27,702 nt of DNA from UBA4923 sp964606165 (GTDB taxonomy: Bacteria; Bacillota; Clostridia; Saccharofermentanales; DTU023), in assembly GCA_964606165.1 (NCBI GenBank), contig CAZSFQ010000019.1, positions 1-27,702 of the forward strand. The letters run 5' to 3'. The notes beneath the pieces are model-generated. The model searched no databases and was not told the DNA's origin. It saw only the letters and a list, made by a program, of their open reading frames with translations. The position numbers and the translations under genes were made by a program. How positions within the stretch are numbered: the stretch's first letter is position 1; every line of letters begins with the position of its first letter. Shown piece by piece: positions 22,167-27,702 of the stretch.

Positions 22167-23445
22167 CCGCTACCAGCTGATTGTCATCGGGGGAGGGCCG
22201 GCAGGACTGGGCGCCGCGATAAGCGCGAGGGAAAACGGGCTTTCGCGGATTCTTATCGTCGAGCGCGATGTGGAATTGGGCGGTATCCTGAATCAATGTA
22301 TTCACAACGGTTTCGGCCTCCACTATTTTGGCGAGGAGCTGACGGGACCGGAGTACGCTGGCCGCGTCACCGACAGGCTGGAAGGCCAAGGCATTGATAT
22401 TGCCTGCGATACCATGGTCTTGTCCATTGAATCCAGTGCGGAGGGGCACCGGTTATGCCTGATGAGCGCAGAAGAAGGGTATCGTTTTCTTGATACGAAG
22501 GCGCTTGTCCTTGCCATGGGCTGCCGTGAGCGGACACGGGGAGCGATCGGAATCCCGGGGACACGCGTCGCGGGTATTCTGACCGCCGGTACTGCCCAGC
22601 GCTACGTCAACATGGAGGGTTACATGGTCGGAAGACGTGTCATTGTGCTCGGCTCGGGCGATATCGGGCTGATCATGGCACGGCGGATGGTCCTGGAAGG
22701 CGCGGAGGTACTGGCCTGCGTCGAGATCATGCCTTATTCGGGCGGCCTCGCCCGCAACCTGGTCCAGTGTCTTGACGACTATGGTATTCCGCTTCTTTTA
22801 TCCCATACCATCACCAGGATTAAAGGCAAAAGCCGTGTCGAAAGCGTGACAGTTCAGCAGGTCGACGGGTCTTTGAAGCCCATAGAGGGAACCGAACAGG
22901 ATTTCGACGTGGACACGGTTCTGCTTTCTGTTGGCCTGATACCTGAAAATGAATTGACCAGGGCGGCAGGAATCACCATCGACCCCAGAACGGGGGGGCC
23001 TGTCGTCTATGAAAACAAGGAAACAGCAGTGGATGGAATTTTCGCCTGCGGGAATGTCCTCCATGTCCATGACCTGGTCGATTATGTGACGGAGGAAAGC
23101 GAGGAGGCTGGGAAAGCAGCAGCTTTGTACGTCCTTGGACAGGGAAAAGAGCAGTCGGAAAAACTGGAAAGGGTAGCGATCGATGTCGTCGCGGGCCCGG
23201 GGATCGCCTATACCATCCCCCAAAAACTCCGGCCGGCTGGTGAAAGTGAGAAAATCCGTGTCTTTTTCCGTGTGTGCCAGCCATATAGGTCACCCAAGCG
23301 ACTTGTCCTGCGCCATGGTGAGCAGATAATCGGCTCATTCAGACGCCCCCACATGGCGCCGGGAGAAATGGAGCACCTCATGGTGAGCCAACAAATGTTG
23401 GAGATGATTAAGGGCAGGACCCTGGTCATATCGGTAGAAGACTAG
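22159..23445 (+). CDS. FAD/NAD(P)-dependent oxidoreductase, GlpB-like partner of GlpA
   Basis: This 428-residue protein has a dinucleotide-binding GGGPAGLGAA at about residues 11-20, a cysteine-rich GCRERTRGAIGIPGTR region, a second nucleotide motif in VIVLGSGDIGLIMARR, and the terminal FAD contact GIFACGNVLHVHDLVDYV. It looks like a two-dinucleotide-domain reductase of the kind paired with GlpA in Clostridia, and is usually annotated as an NAD(P)/FAD-dependent or GlpB-type protein. The ATG overlaps the GlpA stop (ATGACTGA), implying coupled synthesis. It probably passes electrons from GlpA to NAD or another acceptor; this role is inferred from the conserved gene trio. Confidence 0.88.
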   Translation: MTDRYQLIVIGGGPAGLGAAISARENGLSRILIVERDVELGGILNQCIHNGFGLHYFGEELTGPEYAGRVTDRLEGQGIDIACDTMVLSIESSAEGHRLCLMSAEEGYRFLDTKALVLAMGCRERTRGAIGIPGTRVAGILTAGTAQRYVNMEGYMVGRRVIVLGSGDIGLIMARRMVLEGAEVLACVEIMPYSGGLARNLVQCLDDYGIPLLLSHTITRIKGKSRVESVTVQQVDGSLKPIEGTEQDFDVDTVLLSVGLIPENELTRAAGITIDPRTGGPVVYENKETAVDGIFACGNVLHVHDLVDYVTEESEEAGKAAALYVLGQGKEQSEKLERVAIDVVAGPGIAYTIPQKLRPAGESEKIRVFFRVCQPYRSPKRLVLRHGEQIIGSFRRPHMAPGEMEHLMVSQQMLEMIKGRTLVISVED

Positions 23446-23456
23446 AGGAGAAAATC

Positions 23457-23810
23457 TTGGCCAAAGAATTGATTTGTATCGTTTGCCCGCAGGGATGCCA
23501 CCTGACGGTTGATGAAGAGAAAGACTTCCAGGTGTCAGGGCACCGCTGCGTCCGTGGCATAGCTTACGGGAAAAGCGAGGTCATGAATCCGACCAGGATC
23601 TTAACATCGACCGTTTGTGTGAGGAGCGCCCTTCATCCGCGCTGTCCGGTTAAAACCGACCGCCCGATCCCGAAAAAAGATTTGCTTCGGGCCATGGCGC
23701 TGCTGGATGATATGGTGCTGGTCCCGCCTGTCCGCCGCGGCGATGTAGTGATCGCGAATGTATTGGGTCACTCTTGTGATTTTGTCGCGACAAGGGATAT
23801 TTTAGAGTGA
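23457..23810 (+). CDS. DUF1667 domain protein of the glycerol-3-phosphate dehydrogenase cluster
   Basis: This 117-residue protein opens with ELICIVCPQGCHLTV, giving cysteines 7, 10 and 14, then HRCVRGIAYGKSE with cysteine 31, suggesting a metal or iron-sulphur site. The middle LTSTVCVR and the CPVKTDRPIPKK block match DUF1667, which in Clostridia is found next to GlpA- and GlpB-like genes. A TTG start is clear because AGAGGAG sits six bases upstream and there is no ATG nearby. It lies 11 bases after the preceding gene and 12 before glpK. It may be the small cluster-bearing electron transfer subunit replacing the role of E. coli GlpC, which is inference. Confidence 0.88.
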   Translation: MAKELICIVCPQGCHLTVDEEKDFQVSGHRCVRGIAYGKSEVMNPTRILTSTVCVRSALHPRCPVKTDRPIPKKDLLRAMALLDDMVLVPPVRRGDVVIANVLGHSCDFVATRDILE

Positions 23811-23822
23811 GGGGAGCGTGAA

Positions 23823-25313
23823 ATGGCCGGCTATGTGATGGCACTGGACGCGGGGACAACCAGCAACCGCTGTATACTTTTTGATAAAGAGGGGCATGTC
23901 TGTTCGGTCGCGCAAAAGGAATTCCGACAGTCATACCCCAAGCCCGGATGGGTGGAACATGACGCCAACGAAATCTGGTCAACCCAGCTCGGCGTGGCCG
24001 TCGAGGCCATGAACAAGGTGAATGCCCGTGCGCAGGATATCGTTGCCATCGGCATCACCAACCAGCGCGAGACCACGGTTCTTTGGGATAAGCGTACAGG
24101 CGAACCTGTTTACAAGGCAATTGTCTGGCAATGCCGGCGGACCGCAGATGAATGTGACCGGCTCAAAGCGGAGGGGTTGACTGAACTGTTTCGGGAGAAA
24201 ACGGGCCTGGTCATTGATGCCTATTTCAGCGCGACAAAAATCAAATGGATTCTCGACCATGTTCCCGGTGTCCGTGAGCGGGCAGAAAGTGGCGACATTT
24301 TATTCGGAACCATCGAGACCTGGCTGATCTGGCGCTTGACTCGAGGCGCCGTCCATGTAACTGATTATTCCAACGCCTCGCGGACCATGCTCTTTAACAT
24401 CCGGGATCTGAAATGGGATGAGGAGCTCATGCGCATCCTTGATATCCCGCCTCAGATACTGCCGGTGGTGCGGCCTTCGAGTTGTGATTATGGTGAAACC
24501 GATGCTTCCTTTTTCGGTGGGCCGATCGCAATCGCCGGCGCGGCAGGTGACCAGCAGGCTGCCTTGTTTGGCGAAGCTTGCTTTTTGGCAGGTGAAGTTA
24601 AGAATACTTACGGCACGGGTTGTTTTTTATTGATGAACACAGGTGAAACTCCCGTGTTCAGTGAAAACGGTCTGGTGACAACCATCGCCTGGGGGGTCGG
24701 GGGGAAAGTTAACTACGCCCTGGAAGGTTCAATCTTTATCGCAGGGGCGGCGGTTCAGTGGCTGCGTGATGAGCTGCACCTGATTAAAACGGCCGAAGAG
24801 TCGGAGGCGCTGGCTCTGCAGGTCAAAGACACGGCCGGTTGCTATGTGGTTCCCGCCTTCACAGGCCTCGGGGCCCCTTACTGGGATCAGTACGCCAGGG
24901 GCACCATTGTTGGCCTTACGCGCGGCGTTAACGACCGTCACCTCATCCGCGCCACGCTGGAATCGATTGCCTATCAGACCCTGGATGTACTCGATGTTAT
25001 GCAGCGTGAGTCGGAGATCCGGCTGAGCTCACTGAAGGCGGACGGAGGGGCCGCAAACAATAATTTTCTGATGCAATTTCAGGCTGACATCACAGGTGTC
25101 CCTGTCATGCGCCCCGCCTGTGTCGAGACAACGGCCCTTGGTGCTGCCTATCTCGCGGGCCTGGCCCGGGGTTTTTGGCCCGACATGGCTGAGCTTCGCA
25201 GAAACTGGAAGATTGATCGCGTCTTTGAGCCGGCCATGACGGCATTGGACCGTGAAAAAATGATCGCGGGCTGGAAGAAAGCCGTGACCAGGTCTTTTGA
25301 CTGGGACCGGTGA
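23823..25313 (+). CDS. glpK: Glycerol kinase
   Basis: The enzyme phosphorylates glycerol with ATP to sn-glycerol 3-phosphate, the substrate of the upstream dehydrogenase. It is 496 residues, the usual length. FGGY-family landmarks are visible: the N-terminal ALDAGTTSNRCILFD, TNQRETTVLWD, the catalytic-region WILDHVPG and YSNASRTMLFNI, AGDQQAALFG, NTYGTGCFLLMNTGE, FTGLGAPYWD, and DGGAANNNFLMQFQAD. A strong GGGGAG lies six bases before the ATG. No glpF-type glycerol facilitator is seen in the window, so glycerol may enter by diffusion or through a distant gene. Confidence 0.97.
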   Translation: MAGYVMALDAGTTSNRCILFDKEGHVCSVAQKEFRQSYPKPGWVEHDANEIWSTQLGVAVEAMNKVNARAQDIVAIGITNQRETTVLWDKRTGEPVYKAIVWQCRRTADECDRLKAEGLTELFREKTGLVIDAYFSATKIKWILDHVPGVRERAESGDILFGTIETWLIWRLTRGAVHVTDYSNASRTMLFNIRDLKWDEELMRILDIPPQILPVVRPSSCDYGETDASFFGGPIAIAGAAGDQQAALFGEACFLAGEVKNTYGTGCFLLMNTGETPVFSENGLVTTIAWGVGGKVNYALEGSIFIAGAAVQWLRDELHLIKTAEESEALALQVKDTAGCYVVPAFTGLGAPYWDQYARGTIVGLTRGVNDRHLIRATLESIAYQTLDVLDVMQRESEIRLSSLKADGGAANNNFLMQFQADITGVPVMRPACVETTALGAAYLAGLARGFWPDMAELRRNWKIDRVFEPAMTALDREKMIAGWKKAVTRSFDWDR

Positions 25314-25344
25314 GCCTTCTCGTCCGGACAGGGCCTCTTTGCTG

Positions 25345-25350
25345 TATAAT
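25345..25350 (+). promoter_or_regulatory. -10 box TATAAT before the YwaF-like gene
   Basis: A perfect TATAAT lies 47 bases before the ATG at 25398, in the gap after glpK. The -35 region at 17 bases upstream (GTCCGG) is poor, so this is a partial promoter call. No terminator is evident after glpK. Confidence 0.35.
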
Positions 25351-25397
25351 GCGCTTATGTTGTCGGGCGTCTGACCGCCTGTATGGAGAGGTAGCAT

Positions 25398-26183
25398 ATG
25401 AATTTTTTCCAGCACTTTTTTTATGGCGTCGAGAGATCCCATGACGTCGATGTCCCGCTTGTATTGAAGATTGCGCTTATGGCACTCTGGATCGGTGTCA
25501 TGGTTCTGATCGTTGTTTTTCGCAAACAGCTTGCCGCGCAGAGAAATCCTGTCCGGATCGCAAAAATTGCCGCGGCTGTTCTTCTGGTCGATCAGGTGGT
25601 GCTTTACCTGTGGCAGTTCCTGTCCGGCTATTTCAATGTTGAGCTGAGTCTTCCGTTTTACCACTGCCGGATTTGTGTTTGGCTGCTCATCCTGGATCTG
25701 GTTTTCGGGATGAAGGTCCTGCGCACCATATGGATTTACTGGGCCATAATCGGTTCCTTTTTTTCCATGGCATTTATGGATCTTTACAAGTTTGATTTTC
25801 CGCATTACACAAACTTCCAGTTCTTCTATGTGCATATTATCCTGGGCTGGCTTGTGTTCTACGCCATTTACGCGCTTGGTTACCGGTTTGATAGAAGAGG
25901 CCTGAAAATCGCCCTTATCTCCACAACTCTGTATAACCTGGGGCTGATCCTTTTTAATGCCGCCTGTAACGGGACTTTCTTCACAACAGGCGACATGCTG
26001 TTTAATTACGGTTATATGTCGTACGCCCCCGGCGGGTTGAAGGATCTTGCCCTGTCTTTTCCGCCTTTTACCTTTAACCTCCTCATGCTGATCGGCTATG
26101 ATCTGCTGATATTCTTGATTTATCTGGGCGGGCGCGGCCTCAACCGGATAAGCGATCGAAACAGTGTAAAAGAGCCGCGATAG
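25398..26183 (+). CDS. YwaF/TMEM164-like multi-pass membrane protein (TIGR02206)
   Basis: The 261-residue protein has about seven hydrophobic segments and the family's conserved LPFYHCRICVWLL sequence near residue 85, with histidine and two cysteines at a membrane edge, followed later by PHYTNFQFFYVHIILGW and NYGYMSYAP. This matches the TIGR02206/YwaF family, the bacterial relatives of TMEM164. Human TMEM164 has been reported as an acyltransferase for ether phospholipids that uses a cysteine; whether the bacterial proteins do the same is not established. GGAGAGG lies six bases before the ATG. The PAP2-type gene follows after six bases, so the two are a pair in one transcript. Confidence 0.82.
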   Translation: MNFFQHFFYGVERSHDVDVPLVLKIALMALWIGVMVLIVVFRKQLAAQRNPVRIAKIAAAVLLVDQVVLYLWQFLSGYFNVELSLPFYHCRICVWLLILDLVFGMKVLRTIWIYWAIIGSFFSMAFMDLYKFDFPHYTNFQFFYVHIILGWLVFYAIYALGYRFDRRGLKIALISTTLYNLGLILFNAACNGTFFTTGDMLFNYGYMSYAPGGLKDLALSFPPFTFNLLMLIGYDLLIFLIYLGGRGLNRISDRNSVKEPR

Positions 26184-26189
26184 GAAGAA

Positions 26190-26906
26190 ATGACAATGCA
26201 CAAAAGCCAATCTCTGCAGGTGCCTGTATACCCGCAACTGAAGCGTAAAGGCGCTCTCGTCGCTTACCTGAAGTTTTTCTGGCGTGATCTGGTTCTTCTC
26301 GCGGCCTTTCTGGCCTCCATGTGGATCATGCAGCTGCTGAACCACCCCATCGGAACCGTGCGAAGCCTGGAAATAGCATTTGACAGCAAAATCCCCCTGT
26401 GGCCCTGGACCGCCCTGATTTATAATAGCTGGGCACCCCTGATCCTGGCCTTGGGGGTTTTCTATTTTCTTCGGGACAGGACGCTTTACCGCCGTTATCT
26501 TATCACCATGATCCTGGGCCAGTTGATGGCGGACGTCACTTTTCTTTTTTTCCAGACCCAGATCCCGGTCCCCTATGAGAAAGTGTACGGCGCGACCGAT
26601 ATCTTTTCCCGGATCCTGGCAACGACTTACCGGATTGACAATAACTACTGCGGCTTCCCTTCCATCCACGTGATTCTTTGTACCCTGACCATCCTGTTTA
26701 TATGGAAGCTGGATGCCGCCAAGCTCTGGTTTAAGATTCTTGTCAGCCTCTATTTCACTGCCGTCGCCCTTTCTACGGTGACAACAAAACAGCATGTAGT
26801 GCTGGATATTCCCGGTGGAATTGTATACGCGCTGGTTGCTGTCCCGCTGGCGGTACCTTTGGCGCGATGGGCCGAACGCAAATGCTATAAAGAGCCGTTT
26901 CGCTGA
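26190..26906 (+). CDS. PAP2-superfamily membrane phosphatase/phosphotransferase (AUR1-like motif form)
   Basis: This 238-residue protein has about six hydrophobic segments. The catalytic motifs are CGFPSIHV, containing the PSxH motif, and STVTTKQHVVLDIPGG, with the histidine and aspartate of the third motif. The arginine usual after the first serine of that motif is a threonine here, as in the inositol-phosphotransferase (AUR1) branch, and a clear N-terminal KxxxxxxRP motif was not found. The enzyme would act on a lipid phosphate or transfer a head group in the membrane. Two in-frame ATGs (26190 and 26196) are possible starts, with AGGAAG upstream. It is paired with the YwaF-like gene, itself after glycerol genes. 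Confidence 0.82.
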   Translation: MTMHKSQSLQVPVYPQLKRKGALVAYLKFFWRDLVLLAAFLASMWIMQLLNHPIGTVRSLEIAFDSKIPLWPWTALIYNSWAPLILALGVFYFLRDRTLYRRYLITMILGQLMADVTFLFFQTQIPVPYEKVYGATDIFSRILATTYRIDNNYCGFPSIHVILCTLTILFIWKLDAAKLWFKILVSLYFTAVALSTVTTKQHVVLDIPGGIVYALVAVPLAVPLARWAERKCYKEPFR

Positions 26907-27005
26907 GCTAACACTCAATTGATACAGGATTGCATCCAGTCTTTGTTTATGATGGTGTAAGTATTGATTTGCTTATGAAGGTCAAATGAAATGAGGGAAT
27001 AACTT

Positions 27006-27635
27006 ATGAGATATCGTCCGGCATTCTTAGCCATACTTCTTGTTGGCACGCTGTTGTTCACTGCTTGCCAACCCAGGCCGGAACCGGTTGAAAGTGTCGG
27101 CACAGAAGCACAGGCGGAAGGCGAACCCGACAAGATATTCCAGAAAGAGTATCAAATTCGAGAAACGCCCGAGTCTCCCACAGACCTAAAGCCCGGACTT
27201 TACTGCCTGTCAGCCGTTGATGGCGAGGGCTCGTTCCAGCTGGTGGCTCCCGATCAAACAGGGGACAAGCTGATAAGAGAACAACGTTTCTCCTCGCGTG
27301 CCTGGGTCGAGGTACGGGCAGGTGAACTGCTGAGATTCAGCGGATCTGTCATAGAAACATACGATGAAAGAGAACAACAAGAATATTGCCCCACGCGATT
27401 AGGTAATGGTTTTTTCTTGATCGGGGTGGACCTGTTTCCGGGGATTTTGACGGTCGAGGCCATGGAGTCGGAAGGGAGTGGGGATCCGGTCTGCGAAGTT
27501 TATACGACAGCTCATGACCTGTTAGAAGGTCCCGTCCGAATCTATGAGTTTGACTACCCCATAATCAATATCAGGTTGGAGGAGGGAGAATTTCTTCTTC
27601 TTCAAAACGCCGATATTTTTATTCCATCGACCTGA
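27006..27635 (+). CDS. Predicted lipoprotein of unknown function
   Basis: The 209-residue protein starts with a type II signal peptide: MRYR, a hydrophobic stretch, and a lipobox LFTAC with the lipid-attached cysteine at 21. It is followed by a proline- and glutamate-rich linker to about residue 60. The rest, with repeated short beta-strand patterns (LKPGLYCLSAV, VEVRAGELLRFSG, VDLFPGILTVEAM, IINIRLEEGEFLLLQNADI), looks like a beta-sandwich, with tandem units of the xPGxYxV/xGEYLxL kind seen in surface lipoproteins. No family is recognised. GAGGGA sits about nine bases upstream of the ATG. It lies 99 bases after the PAP2 gene. Confidence 0.75.
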   Translation: MRYRPAFLAILLVGTLLFTACQPRPEPVESVGTEAQAEGEPDKIFQKEYQIRETPESPTDLKPGLYCLSAVDGEGSFQLVAPDQTGDKLIREQRFSSRAWVEVRAGELLRFSGSVIETYDEREQQEYCPTRLGNGFFLIGVDLFPGILTVEAMESEGSGDPVCEVYTTAHDLLEGPVRIYEFDYPIINIRLEEGEFLLLQNADIFIPST

Positions 27636-27677
27636 ATGCACTCATTGGTGACCGGGTCGTAGACACCGGAAGAAAAA

Positions 27678-27702
27678 ATGAGAGCCAGTTACATACTACT
27701 TA
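27678..27702 (+). CDS. Possible start of a further gene, cut by the window edge
   Basis: ATG at 27678 is followed by eight open codons (MRASYILL) to the window end, with a weak GGAAG six to ten bases upstream. Too little is visible to judge coding, and the call rests on the start and the hydrophobic opening only. Confidence 0.2.

Noticed and set aside
25029..26918. A 629-codon open frame on the minus strand across the end of glpK and the two membrane protein genes
   Set aside because: It is antisense to three well-supported genes, its composition (rich in Q, H, D, K and G) is what reverse reading of hydrophobic membrane proteins gives, and it has no recognisable motif.

Overview
The window looks like the chromosome of an anaerobic, moderately GC-rich, Clostridia-type Firmicute. 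The evidence is a SCIFF ranthipeptide precursor next to its radical SAM maturase, a Ptb-Buk acid-forming module fused in one operon to a ferredoxin-linked 2-oxoacid oxidoreductase, a clostridial glpA/glpB-like/DUF1667/glpK cluster, a CIRCE heat-shock operator, and strong AGGAGG-type ribosome binding sites with frequent GTG and TTG starts. No rRNA, tRNA, insertion sequence, phage gene or CRISPR array was seen. No stretch longer than 300 bases lacks a gene; the largest gap, between gntR and the PEP carboxykinase gene, is about 280 bases.

Layout. (1) 1-965: the 3' end of an ArsM-like methyltransferase read through an in-frame TGA (candidate selenocysteine with a hairpin in the right place), running tail-to-tail into a rhomboid protease gene. 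(2) 978-2234: an FAD/NAD(P)-dependent oxidoreductase upstream of the rhomboid gene, with a near-consensus promoter. (3) 2334-6483, plus strand: a conserved barrel protein, an HdeD-like membrane protein, glycerate kinase, then the SCIFF precursor scfA and its maturase scfB. scfB carries an in-frame TAA that cuts off most of the SPASM domain. A terminator follows. (4) 6531-12944, minus strand: a tight operon ptb-buk-ATPase-ferredoxin-alpha-beta-gamma-ilvE. Together these genes can transaminate valine, leucine and isoleucine, oxidise the 2-oxoacids to acyl-CoA with reduction of ferredoxin, and recover ATP as branched-chain acids are released. (5) 13127-13849: a GntR/UTRA regulator with palindromic GTCAAC-core sites around it. 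(6) 14127-18152, plus strand: GTP-type PEP carboxykinase, class I aminotransferase, a DUF6440 protein and an alpha/beta hydrolase. (7) 18180-18774: Hsp20 with a CIRCE operator. (8) 18809-20664: an EamA transporter and a TauE/SafE-type permease. (9) 20724-25313: glycerol 3-phosphate oxidation genes and glycerol kinase. (10) 25398-27702: a YwaF/TMEM164-like membrane protein, a PAP2-type membrane enzyme, a lipoprotein, and possibly the first codons of another gene.

The unifying theme is amino acid and glycerol fermentation: branched-chain amino acid oxidation for ATP and reduced ferredoxin, glycerol entry through GlpK and GlpA, and C3/C4 interconversion through PEP carboxykinase and an aminotransferase. 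The most unusual items are the probable selenocysteine codon at the conserved arsenic-binding cysteine position of the ArsM-like protein, and the nonsense codon in the otherwise intact SCIFF maturase.
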